This document shows, one piece after another, positions 49,389 through 55,843 of a stretch of 64,000 nucleotides of DNA. Location: contig NZ_CP047935.1 in NCBI RefSeq assembly GCF_014279995.1, positions 2,439,494-2,503,493 on the forward strand, read 5' to 3'. Both the position numbers and the translations under genes were made by a program. Positions within the stretch are counted from its first letter, which is position 1. Each line of letters opens with the position of its first letter. This stretch comes from Synechococcus sp. BIOS-E4-1. Lineage in GTDB: Bacteria; Cyanobacteriota; Cyanobacteriia; PCC-6307; Cyanobiaceae. The notes under the pieces were generated by a model. The model was not told the origin of the DNA, searched no databases, and saw nothing but the letters and a program-made list of their open reading frames with translations.

Positions 49389-49601
49389 ATGTCATTCATG
49401 CCAACAACGCTTTGGCAGCTTGCTATTTACATCGCGATGATTGCTGTTGGTGGTGGTTTGATGTTCAAAGGGCTTAAAGGATCAGGTGAGGAAAGGTCTC
49501 CGACTCAAGGCAGCCCACAATCACCAGACCAATACAACACTGATGTTTTGAAAGAACTGACTGACCTGAAGGATCAGATCAATCAAATGAAAAATAAGTA
49601 A
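49389..49601 (+). CDS. small single-pass membrane protein
   Basis: 70 residues from the ATG at 49389 (a GTG six bases earlier is in frame). One helix near the N-terminus (LWQLAIYIAMIAVGGGLMFKG), then a polar tail ending LKELTDLKDQINQMKNK, which looks like a short coiled coil facing the cytoplasm. No family recognised. Confidence 0.5.
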   Translation: MSFMPTTLWQLAIYIAMIAVGGGLMFKGLKGSGEERSPTQGSPQSPDQYNTDVLKELTDLKDQINQMKNK

Positions 49602-49602
49602 C

Positions 49603-49627
49603 TCGCTATCGATCTCCCGACAAAACA
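49603..49627 (+). repeat. 25-bp direct repeat, right copy
   Basis: Identical to 49015-49039, just before a terminator hairpin. Confidence 0.7.
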
Positions 49628-49643
49628 CCTCACACCAACCAAG

Positions 49644-49665
49644 CCCCGCCAAGTGCGGGGTTTTT
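49644..49665 (+). terminator. rho-independent terminator
   Basis: CCCCGC/GCGGGG stem, loop CAAGT type, then TTTTT. The same hairpin recurs at 50084-50106. Confidence 0.8.
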
Positions 49666-49875
49666 CACTGCCCTGGAGCCTTGGCTTCACCGGCTTCTGC
49701 GTGAGCTAAATCCAGTTGGGCACTCACTTCTGAGCGGTTCACCAGAAGCTCACTAGAACTTCGAGGGTTCTACACCAGAGCTATGTAGTGGGGTTCATCA
49801 GAAAGGCTGTGATCTTGAAGGAGTCGAGGGGGCAACGCCTCCAACACAACTCACACACTTATCAGCTTTAAAACA

Positions 49876-50043
49876 ATGACTACTTCAATCTTCAATGCTC
49901 CCTTGCAAATCAAGGAAGCTATTCCAACCTCCACCCAGCCAGAGCTTGAACCGCTCTTCGATCAAGAGTTGGAAGCTGCTGCTGGGGGAATGTACCTCGG
50001 CAATCTGGATCGCGTCCTGGCACCTCTGGGAAGAGTCTTGTAA
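49876..50043 (+). CDS. double-glycine leader peptide (55 aa), Cys-free core
   Basis: A 55-codon frame ending at TAA 50041. The sequence shows a leader of 38 residues ending FDQELEAAAGG, the double-glycine processing motif used by C39 peptidase exporters, then a 17-residue core starting MYLGNLDRV and lacking cysteine. The leader (MTTSIFNAPLQIKEAIP) is unlike Nif11 leaders. So it may be a bacteriocin- or signal-type peptide of another class, or a RiPP whose core is modified without cysteine. A strong terminator follows. The function and partners are not visible. Confidence 0.55.
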   Translation: MTTSIFNAPLQIKEAIPTSTQPELEPLFDQELEAAAGGMYLGNLDRVLAPLGRVL

Positions 50044-50083
50044 GAACTGAACGCAGGCCTCTCACCAAGTGAGATCAAGTACG

Positions 50084-50106
50084 CCCCGCCAAGTGCGGGG
50101 TTTTTT
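50084..50106 (+). terminator. rho-independent terminator after the 55-aa peptide gene
   Basis: CCCCGC/GCGGGG stem and TTTTTT; the same stem-loop as at 49644-49665. It also overlaps the 3' end of the convergent DUF3104 gene, so it may act in both directions. Confidence 0.8.
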
Positions 50107-50386
50107 ATTGCACTGATTCCCTCGGAAGGATATGAGTCACCAGTGCAGCGTTGACCCAGCGGATCATGCCTGAATCCACATCAGCGATCTGAATCAGGTT
50201 GCGAATGCTCGGGTCACGGGCAGCGCCGCCGCAGTAGATCACCTGCCCCATCCACCAATCCTTGTCAGACTTTTCGCAGGTCAGATAGTCGTGGCGCACG
50301 ATCACCGTCATGCCCGGAACCACGCTCAGGACGATCGGCTTCTCCGAGGGGTTCTGTTGGTTGTAGTGACCGTGATCGACTGACAC
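50105..50386 (-). CDS. DUF3104 protein
   Basis: 93 residues. The pattern VVPGMTVIVRHDYL, WWMGQVIYCGGAARDPSIRNLIQIADVD and IRWVNAALVTHI matches DUF3104, a short family I know only from marine picocyanobacteria, of unknown function. A degraded second copy of its tail lies at 54385-54440. It is convergent with the double-glycine peptide gene. Confidence 0.7.
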   Translation of the reverse strand: MSVDHGHYNQQNPSEKPIVLSVVPGMTVIVRHDYLTCEKSDKDWWMGQVIYCGGAARDPSIRNLIQIADVDSGMIRWVNAALVTHILPRESVQ

Positions 50387-50733
50387 GCTCTTGAAGCCAG
50401 GACGCCTGTATTAGTCATGCCCGGTAAACGCTGCCGCAACGGTCGCAACCAGGGAAGGCTCGGCATCATGTGCGGACTGACGCCTGATCCATACTTCGCC
50501 CTCTCTTCATTGGCTTGCTGGCTTCTGCTGTTGCTATCACCTCGCCAAGCGCAGGACTTTTCATGTTGATTCTTTCGATCCAGCTTTGCCGCTGAATATG
50601 ACTGAACTTCAAGCCAAATCTGGCTACTCCTTCCAACGAAGGATCTTGAAACCGTATCTTCTTGTGCGGCTGTTCCTCTTCCGACTTCTAAACAGCAGGC
50701 GTAGACCGAAAGGGTTCCAAACGGAGACACATC
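50387..50733. other. gap before first Nif11 gene; one doubtful 50-codon frame
   Basis: This stretch separates the DUF3104 gene from the first Nif11 gene. A 50-codon plus-strand frame (50417-50569) has a hydrophobic middle (SLACWLLLLLSP) but no clear ribosome site, so I do not call it. The upstream of the 50734 gene lacks the promoter block shared by the next Nif11 genes. Confidence 0.4.
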
Positions 50734-51018
50734 ATGTCCCAAGAACAGCTCCAAGCATTCATCGAAAAGGTCCAAGGTGACACCCGTCTTCAGGAGAAGT
50801 TCAAAGCTGCTGATGATTCAGACGCAGTTCTTGCGATTGCGAAAGAGGCGGGATTTATGATTTCTGCTGATAAGATGGCACAATCAGAGATGACTGAAGA
50901 AGAGCTGGAAGGCGCGGCTGGGGGGCTGCGGCGGCCGGGGTGTGTTAATTCCTTCTGGACCCCCCCGGTCAATCCTTCACTGTTTCACTGTTCGACTAGC
51001 ACTCCCTTCTGTGACTAG
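50734..51018 (+). CDS. Nif11-leader lanthipeptide-type precursor (prochlorosin-like) 1
   Basis: 94 residues. The first 64 are a Nif11-type leader (MSQEQLQAFIEKVQ...) ending EEELEGAAGG, the cleavage motif of ProcA peptides. The 30-residue core starts LRRPGCVNSFW and has three Cys plus several Ser and Thr, so up to three (methyl)lanthionine rings are possible if a LanM enzyme acts on it. No such enzyme is in the window. A 43-base stretch (50815-50857) is identical to the distant precursor at 62753-63025. A terminator follows. Confidence 0.85.
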   Translation: MSQEQLQAFIEKVQGDTRLQEKFKAADDSDAVLAIAKEAGFMISADKMAQSEMTEEELEGAAGGLRRPGCVNSFWTPPVNPSLFHCSTSTPFCD

Positions 51019-51045
51019 AACTCGACCGATGTGAGCCTACTCATC

Positions 51046-51069
51046 AAAGCCCCTGCGCAGGGGTTTTTT
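51046..51069 (+). terminator. terminator after precursor 1
   Basis: AAAGCCCCTGCGCAGGGG palindrome followed by TTTTTT. Related GCCCCTGC-type hairpins follow the other cluster members. Confidence 0.8.
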
Positions 51070-51074
51070 ATTGC

Positions 51075-51197
51075 TTCGATCACCCCAAAAAAGACCATCA
51101 ATCAGCCTCCGATACCTGGCACGATTGAGCGCAGTAATTGTTAGCCAAAGATATTGCAACAGGGTGTTGCTATAACCATTAAAGACTCTCGACACCC
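51075..51197 (+). promoter_or_regulatory. conserved Nif11 upstream block, copy B
   Basis: Directly precedes precursor 2. It contains a CACCCCAAAA stretch, then ACCTGGCACGATTGAGCGCA, TTAGCCAAAGA and TTGCTATAAC, the last resembling an extended -10 element 22 bases from the ATG. The same order recurs before precursors 3, 4 and 6. A shared promoter/regulatory block is inferred from repetition, not from a known motif. Confidence 0.65.
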
Positions 51198-51482
51198 ATG
51201 TCAGAAGAGCAACTGAAAGCATTCATCGCCAAGGTTCAAGCAGACACCTCAATACAGGAGCAGTTAAAGGCAGAAGATGCTGATGTTGTTGCTATTGCAA
51301 AGGCTGCTGGGTTCTCTATCACCACAGAAGACATAAAAGAGCATCATAAAAAGAAAGAGGATCGTCAAACCCCGTCTGATGCTGAGCTGGAAGGAATGGC
51401 TGGAATGACGGGTGTAGAAACCTGTGGGTTATTTTGTCATACACCGGGTGAATGCTGTGGCTGGTCCTTGTTGACTTGTTAA
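51198..51482 (+). CDS. Nif11-leader precursor 2, GM instead of GG at the cleavage point
   Basis: 94 residues. Leader MSEEQLKAFIAKVQADTSI, with an unusual charged insertion (HHKKKEDRQ) before AELEGMAG. The expected AGG motif is AGM here, so cleavage by a C39-type peptidase may be altered. The core starts TGVETCGLFC and has five cysteines, including one CC pair (ECCGW), and ends in LLTC. It could be a real but atypical precursor or one losing function. It has the conserved upstream block and its own terminator. Confidence 0.78.
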   Translation: MSEEQLKAFIAKVQADTSIQEQLKAEDADVVAIAKAAGFSITTEDIKEHHKKKEDRQTPSDAELEGMAGMTGVETCGLFCHTPGECCGWSLLTC

Positions 51483-51509
51483 GTATTTACGGCCACAGCC
51501 TACACACTC

Positions 51510-51537
51510 AAAGCTTCTGCGTTGACAGGGGCTTTTT
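51510..51537 (+). terminator. terminator after precursor 2
   Basis: Imperfect AAGC...GCTT hairpin with inner CTG/CAG pairs followed by TTTTT; a diverged copy of the hairpin after precursor 1. Confidence 0.6.
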
Positions 51538-51540
51538 ATT

Positions 51541-51664
51541 TCTTCAATCACCCCAAAAAGACCATCAATCAGCCTTCAATACCTGGCACGATTGAACGCT
51601 GTAAGTATTAGCCAAAGACACTGCATCAGGTCGTTGCTATGACTGCTGAACAGACCTCATACCC
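51541..51664 (+). promoter_or_regulatory. conserved Nif11 upstream block, copy C
   Basis: Near-identical to copy B: TCAATCACCCCAAAAAGACC, TACCTGGCACGATTGAACGC, TATTAGCCAAAGACACTGCA, then TTGCTATGAC. Precedes precursor 3. Confidence 0.65.
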
Positions 51665-51898
51665 ATGTCAGAAGAGCAACTCAAGGCCTTCCTCACCAAA
51701 GTCAAAGGCGATTCCAATCTCAAGGAGAAACTAAAAGCTGCTAAGTCGCATCTTGAAATTGTAACTATAGCTAAGGAGCATGGTTATGAATTCACTGTAG
51801 ATAAAATCATCCTGCTCAGTGATGAAGAACTTGAAAACGTGGCTGGTGGCACCAACTGGAGTACCGAGCTTGGAGGTAACTGGTGTCAATATGACTGA
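51665..51898 (+). CDS. Nif11-leader precursor 3
   Basis: 77 residues. Leader MSEEQLKAFLTKVKGDSNL... ends DEELENVAGG at residue 62. The 15-residue core (TNWSTELGGNWCQYD) has one Cys with Thr and Ser upstream, so at most one ring. The leader is very close to that of precursor 4, while the core is unrelated: the leader-conserved, core-variable pattern of prochlorosins. Confidence 0.82.
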   Translation: MSEEQLKAFLTKVKGDSNLKEKLKAAKSHLEIVTIAKEHGYEFTVDKIILLSDEELENVAGGTNWSTELGGNWCQYD

Positions 51899-51938
51899 CC
51901 TCATAACTTCCATGCACAGCTTGCGTATTCAAAAACTC

Positions 51939-52040
51939 ACAAATTAATCTCCAATATCTGGCATCAATTCAGCGCAGCAATTATTAGCCAAAGCCTCTAT
52001 AGCAGATCGTTGCTATAACCTTTGAAGACATCCGATAGCC
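51939..52040 (+). promoter_or_regulatory. conserved Nif11 upstream block, copy D
   Basis: Shorter, more diverged copy before precursor 4: ATATCTGGCATCAATTCAGC, AATTATTAGCCAAAGCC, then GTTGCTATAACC. Confidence 0.55.
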
Positions 52041-52271
52041 ATGTCCATAGAACAACTCAAGGCCTTCCTTGAAAAAGTCAAAGGTGATACCAATCTTCAA
52101 GCCAAGCTAAAAGCGGCAAAAACACCTGAAGATGTTGTAGACGTTGCTAAAGAACACGGTCACGAATTCACTGCTGATAAGATCAACCAGCTCAGCGAAG
52201 AGGAGCTGGAAGGCGTGGCTGGGGGATGTGGCTGTTTAGCTCTTGAGTCTCAATATTCTGGTGCAGCTTAG
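52041..52271 (+). CDS. Nif11-leader precursor 4
   Basis: 76 residues. Leader MSIEQLKAFLEKVKGDTNL... ends EEELEGVAGG at 62. The 14-residue core (CGCLALESQYSGAA) places both cysteines at the start, with only Ser as possible dehydration sites after them, so ring direction would be opposite to precursor 3. It has a terminator downstream. Confidence 0.82.
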   Translation: MSIEQLKAFLEKVKGDTNLQAKLKAAKTPEDVVDVAKEHGHEFTADKINQLSEEELEGVAGGCGCLALESQYSGAA

Positions 52272-52331
52272 TCACAATAGTGATTATGGGTGTTAGTTCA
52301 CTTTTATATGATTGAATCAAACTCATCAAAG

Positions 52332-52353
52332 CCCCTGCATTAGAGGGGTTTTT
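52332..52353 (+). terminator. terminator after precursor 4
   Basis: CCCCT/AGGGG hairpin with TTTTT; same family as the hairpin after precursor 1. Confidence 0.65.
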
Positions 52354-52739
52354 ATTTCTTCAATCACCCCTAATAGCCCATGAATAATCCCTCAATGCCT
52401 GGCACGATTGAGCGAAATAGCTTTGTAAGATTTCGGGGTATTGATGGGTGTCCAGCGCTCCTTCTCGCCCGTCAAGATCTTGGATCGTGAGGTCTGCTGT
52501 TCAGTGATGAGCACTGCCCTTTTCGCTAAATTCGGCGAAATCTCATTGACACCAAAACAGTGTCAAGCTCTCGCCTGAGTTTTTTGTAAATCCGAACGTA
52601 ATCAGCCATCGGAGCGAAGTCTAGAACTGCCTGTAAAAAATGAACTTGCTCGGGCAGTTAAATTAACCCTATTTTGGCTCAATTTCACCTAATTGATTCA
52701 GAAGATATAGCTATAAAATGATTTAAGATTTTGTTTCTG
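52354..52739. other. gap with a solitary Nif11 upstream block, then unassigned sequence
   Basis: The left part (52357-52414) repeats the spacer and ATGCCTGGCACGATTGAGCG segment but then diverges, without the TTAGCCAAAG part or a gene: a truncated cassette. The rest (52415-52739) holds no convincing ORF. An AT-rich TATAAAAT just before the next gene could be a -10 box. Confidence 0.5.
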
Positions 52740-53021
52740 TTGTCAAATGATCAACTCAATGCCTTCATGCAGCGGGTTTCAGCTGACGAAGGTCTGCGGT
52801 CTAGACTTAAAGCATCAACAAGTCCTCAGGCGGTCGCTGAGATAGCCAAGGAACTTGGTTACACAGTTCCTGTGGATGATTTGTACGCAGGTGATTGCCT
52901 TTCAGCACAGGAACTTGAAGCGGTTTCCGGCGGTGGAGGTGCCAGGGCACAGAAAAGCTGTACTTGGGGATGCGTTTGTAAGACGTCCTTGGACAATGAA
53001 GTCGGATACCCTGAAGAATGA
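52740..53021 (+). CDS. Nif11-leader precursor 5, divergent
   Basis: 93 residues from a TTG at 52740, which gives MSNDQLNAFMQRV, the counterpart of MSEEQLKAF. The leader is the most diverged and carries a cysteine (AGDCLSAQELEAVSGG). The core begins GGARAQKSCTWGC with three Cys (SCTWGCVCKTS), and Thr/Ser nearby. It lacks the conserved upstream block, and has its own terminator, a different hairpin. It may belong to a second lineage of the family. Confidence 0.72.
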   Translation: MSNDQLNAFMQRVSADEGLRSRLKASTSPQAVAEIAKELGYTVPVDDLYAGDCLSAQELEAVSGGGGARAQKSCTWGCVCKTSLDNEVGYPEE

Positions 53022-53037
53022 GGTCGTAGATATTGGC

Positions 53038-53065
53038 AAATTGCCCTCTTTTGAGGGCAATTTTT
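53038..53065 (+). terminator. terminator after precursor 5
   Basis: TTGCCCTC/GAGGGCAA stem with TTTT loop, followed by TTTTT. Confidence 0.8.
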
Positions 53066-53129
53066 GATTCGGGAAAGGGAACACCTGTCTCCTCAACGCT
53101 TCAGTCTTGTCGTTGGAGTGAAGTGATGA

Positions 53130-53354
53130 TCACCAGACCGAGATGGTCTCGCTGCTTCCGACTGTCCAGAGTGTGAGGCCTTTGCTGATTGCGATCGCCA
53201 TGTAGGCCGTGGCCTCGGCCATGTGGCTGTTGTCGTCATCCATCGGCTCGGCTTTGCCGGGTTTGAAAGTCAGGTTCCGCAGTGAACGGATCACCCGCTT
53301 GCAGGTCGAGTCCACCTGGAGTCGGCGCTGGCCGTCGGCCGACAGGATCCACAT
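53130..53354 (-). pseudogene. phage terminase large subunit, C-terminal remnant
   Basis: A 74-residue frame resembling the tail of phage terminase large subunits: GQRRLQVDSTCKRVIRSL, NLTFKPGKAEPMDDDNSH, and AEATAYMAIAISKGL match the nuclease-domain end. The rest of the protein is missing, so this is a fragment. It diverges from the terminase small-subunit remnant. Confidence 0.5.
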
Positions 53355-53396
53355 TCAAACTTCATTGGCATCAATTGCGCCTGTCAGAATTGATGC

Positions 53397-53739
53397 ATGG
53401 GTAAGAAATGCACAAAGGCTGAGAAGACAGCGCTTTTAAGAGCTGGCCAATCTGATCGTCAAAGGTTTATCCCAACGACAGCTCATGCACCATGTGACGA
53501 ATTCATGGGGGCTGTCTTCAGAACAAGCTTCTCGATACGTCCGCGAAGCAAGGGATGTGGTGAAGGCTGACCTCAGCGATATTGACCGGGTCGACATGCT
53601 TGCCAGCAAGGTGCAGATGCTGGAGCAGATCGCTACTGATGCAGTTGCAGTAGGCAGGGAGAGCAATGCGATTGGTGCAATCCGTCTGCTGAATGAACTT
53701 GTGGGATTCGGGGCAGGACAGAAGCCTGGATTTCGCTGA
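53397..53739 (+). pseudogene. phage terminase small subunit-like gene, frameshifted
   Basis: The ATG at 53397 begins MGKKCTKAEKTALL, then the matching continuation ELANLIVKGLSQRQLMHHV and SSEQASRYVREARDVV is in another frame (open from about 53450, annotated ATG at 53485). Together they look like a terminase small subunit: HTH then coiled coil (MLASKVQMLEQIATDAVAVGRE). A single frameshift near 53440 separates the halves. Alternatively the gene starts at 53485, in which case the HTH would be cut. Confidence 0.55.
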
Positions 53740-54047
53740 TGAATCGATCACAGGCACTTCAGTACATCGAGCAGCTATGGGGAAAGGGAGAGCTGGAAGA
53801 AGCAACTCATCGCTACGCACTCATCGTCGTTGACTTGATCAGCGATGCAGGAAATGAAGAGCTGCTGTGCTGTCAAAAGCCAGAAGAGCTTTCGGCTTGG
53901 ATACGGCGTGATGCACTCGCCTGGCAAGCAAAGCTGAGCGAAGAGGAATTCGCCGAGCAATTTGAGGTTGGGCATGGCAATGCCTATGGATGCATCGACT
54001 ACGAGTGTGTGCTGTCTTTACTGGTCTCTATGTGTCAGTCGGACTAG
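53739..54047 (+). CDS. hypothetical acidic protein
   Basis: 102 residues, starting with a TGATG overlap after the terminase-like gene. Acidic, with several Cys (LLCCQKPEELSAWIRR, VSMCQSD). No family recognised. The coupling suggests it came with the phage-like gene. Confidence 0.5.
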   Translation: MNRSQALQYIEQLWGKGELEEATHRYALIVVDLISDAGNEELLCCQKPEELSAWIRRDALAWQAKLSEEEFAEQFEVGHGNAYGCIDYECVLSLLVSMCQSD

Positions 54048-54122
54048 CTAGCCAGGCACTTTGCCGCACTGAAGAAGCCTTTGAGTTGTCGGACAGAAGT
54101 ATCTGGTTAGAAGGTTGCAGTA

Positions 54123-54359
54123 TTAGTTCTTGTAGAAACGGCAGAAACGGTTGTTTGCGACTTCTACATTTCTATTAATGGAGGGCATTGGCCCTTCAAT
54201 TCCCAGCTTTTTCCAGTAATGGATGTTCATTTCTGGAGGATTTAGCCCAGACATTGTTGATTGCGCATCATATTGAGCACAAATAGCTCTCTTCGACTGG
54301 CAACCCACCAGCAGTATCGAAGCGGCTGCAACGGCTGCAATGGGGATGAGTCGTTTCAT
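54123..54359 (-). CDS. small lipoprotein
   Basis: 78 residues. A signal peptide ends in LVGC (Cys20), a clear lipobox, so the product is probably lipid-anchored. The mature part (SKRAICAQYDAQSTMSGLNP, KLGIEGPMPS, NNRFCRFYKN) has two further cysteines. No family recognised. Confidence 0.6.
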   Translation of the reverse strand: MKRLIPIAAVAAASILLVGCQSKRAICAQYDAQSTMSGLNPPEMNIHYWKKLGIEGPMPSINRNVEVANNRFCRFYKN

Positions 54360-54384
54360 CACACCAGTGTGGCCTCAGTCAGTC

Positions 54385-54440
54385 CTAGGGGGCTGTGAAA
54401 ATGTGACTGACTAGGTCTGCGTTGACCCAACGGATCACAA
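54385..54440 (-). pseudogene. DUF3104 C-terminal remnant
   Basis: Reading from 54440 leftward gives VVIRWVNADLVSHIFTAP and a stop, matching the end of the DUF3104 protein at 50105-50386 (IRWVNAALVTHI). The upstream part of the gene is absent. Confidence 0.6.
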
Positions 54441-54626
54441 CAAAAAAAGGCGGGTGATCTCCATCACTCCCCAACCCTCATCATTACCACCCGTTAGACG
54501 GCTAGTTCACGGTAAAAATTGATGCCTGCCACCCGGATTGAACGGGGTCACCACTTAGGCGGGCAACGCTTCCACCCGCACACTGCAGGCAAACAAAAAA
54601 AACCACTCCTTACGGGGGCATACGGT

Positions 54627-54803
54627 CTAAACCGAAACGGTACTTACTGATCCATCATCAATATTCAAATGAGTAACAAGGCAGCTAGTAATGCAATTTT
54701 TATCATTTAAATCGCATTCTGTGATGCAGACGAAATACTCTTCTAGTGCATCCCATCTTTCAGTGATAGAACTTTGAAGGGACTCTTTCTTCAATTCGTA
54801 CAT
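54627..54803 (-). CDS. small protein with twin CX3C motif
   Basis: 58 residues from the ATG at 54803. The sequence is mostly helical and acidic, with two CX3C motifs (CITEC and CITSC) six residues apart, in addition to no other cysteines. Twin CX3C pairs can form two disulfides in an antiparallel helical hairpin or bind metal. I recall related short proteins in marine picocyanobacteria but cannot name a family. Confidence 0.6.
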   Translation of the reverse strand: MYELKKESLQSSITERWDALEEYFVCITECDLNDKNCITSCLVTHLNIDDGSVSTVSV

Positions 54804-55140
54804 GCTTGGCTCCCGAGTGAGAGCTCTATAGGAGGCGCTGCACAGGAAAGTCAATTAATTTGTGTCGATGAATAAACTACCTAGAAATTCACTCATAAGA
54901 GAAAATACTCATTGGAATGGCTTTTCCGGGAAGTCCATGGTGAATACTGCCAAAAACCGCGCAGGCCTGATGCTGAACGCATCGCTTAAACGATCCCTAC
55001 GAAAGCACAACACAAGAACAGCATGCATCCAATCACTCCCTAATACCGAATAAAAAATAAATACCTAATTGCGAAATGATAAGCCTGTCCGCTTATTGAT
55101 TCGGATAAGCATAAGTTCGACAAACGAAATGGAGACGAGC
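54804..55140. other. gap; doubtful short frame
   Basis: A frame of about 60 codons on the plus strand (54862-55053) has an Arg/Asn/Thr-rich sequence and no ribosome site I trust, so it is not called. The rest holds no recognisable feature. Confidence 0.35.
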
Positions 55141-55377
55141 ATGAATGCATCCAAGAAAACTCCAGCCTACTTCTTGCGCTGGAGCGTCCAAAAAGTAACC
55201 AAAGGCCTATACGCAGTCACGGCAACTATTGATGGTTCCGATTACGACTTTGTTGGCAATTTCAAGTCAATTCAAGAAGCTCAAAAAGCCGGTAGGCGAT
55301 ACGTGTCAGACCTTTTGCATAATTCACTTTCCGGTGGACGTTTATCACTCAGATCAGCAAAAAGCTTCCTCGCCTAG
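55141..55377 (+). CDS. hypothetical basic protein
   Basis: 78 residues. The ATG at 55141 is preceded by GGAG at about ten bases, which decides against earlier in-frame ATGs. The sequence (YFLRWSVQKVTKGLYAVTATIDGSDYDF then SIQEAQKAGRRYVSDLL) looks like a small beta-alpha fold. No family recognised. Confidence 0.5.
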   Translation: MNASKKTPAYFLRWSVQKVTKGLYAVTATIDGSDYDFVGNFKSIQEAQKAGRRYVSDLLHNSLSGGRLSLRSAKSFLA

Positions 55378-55507
55378 AACGACCCTTGCCAGACTGGTGG
55401 TCGATCGATTTCCAACATGCCGACTTCTTTTGAAGCAGGAGGGAATCTGATAATTTCTTGCTACGAGGATCGTCGCCAGCCAGAACAGGAGTAGATGAAT
55501 TCACTTG

Positions 55508-55705
55508 ATGGTTCCAAGCACTGATCCAGGGAACACAGGCGATCAAATAACCGCTGTGATCACAGCGGTTGCAGTCTTTAGTGGTCTGAGCTGCTTAGCG
55601 GTTGTGATCATTGGTGGCTTCATTACTGCAGATGCAGCCAAGGACGGGATCAAGCAAATACCCATGGAGTCTCCAATACCGATCGAGGCTCCTTTAACTC
55701 CATAA
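55508..55705 (+). CDS. small single-pass membrane protein
   Basis: 65 residues from the ATG at 55508. One hydrophobic helix (about 15-40, AVITAVAVFSGLSCLAVVIIGGF), then a short polar tail rich in Pro (IPMESPIPIEAPLTP). No family recognised. Confidence 0.45.
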   Translation: MVPSTDPGNTGDQITAVITAVAVFSGLSCLAVVIIGGFITADAAKDGIKQIPMESPIPIEAPLTP

Positions 55706-55843
55706 CTGTTCTTGCATCGGCAAGCCCCGATTCGTCAGGGACAGATGTCACCAGAGCAACGATCAGGTCTCCAGCGTCACCACAACAGCACTGCCGATGT
55801 AGTCAACATCGGGGCGAGGTTGCTTTGTGGGTTGAGACCTTCT

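Noticed and set aside
50326-50775. 149-codon minus-strand frame across the first Nif11 gene
   Set aside because: It runs antisense to the DUF3104 region and precursor gene and has no supporting features.
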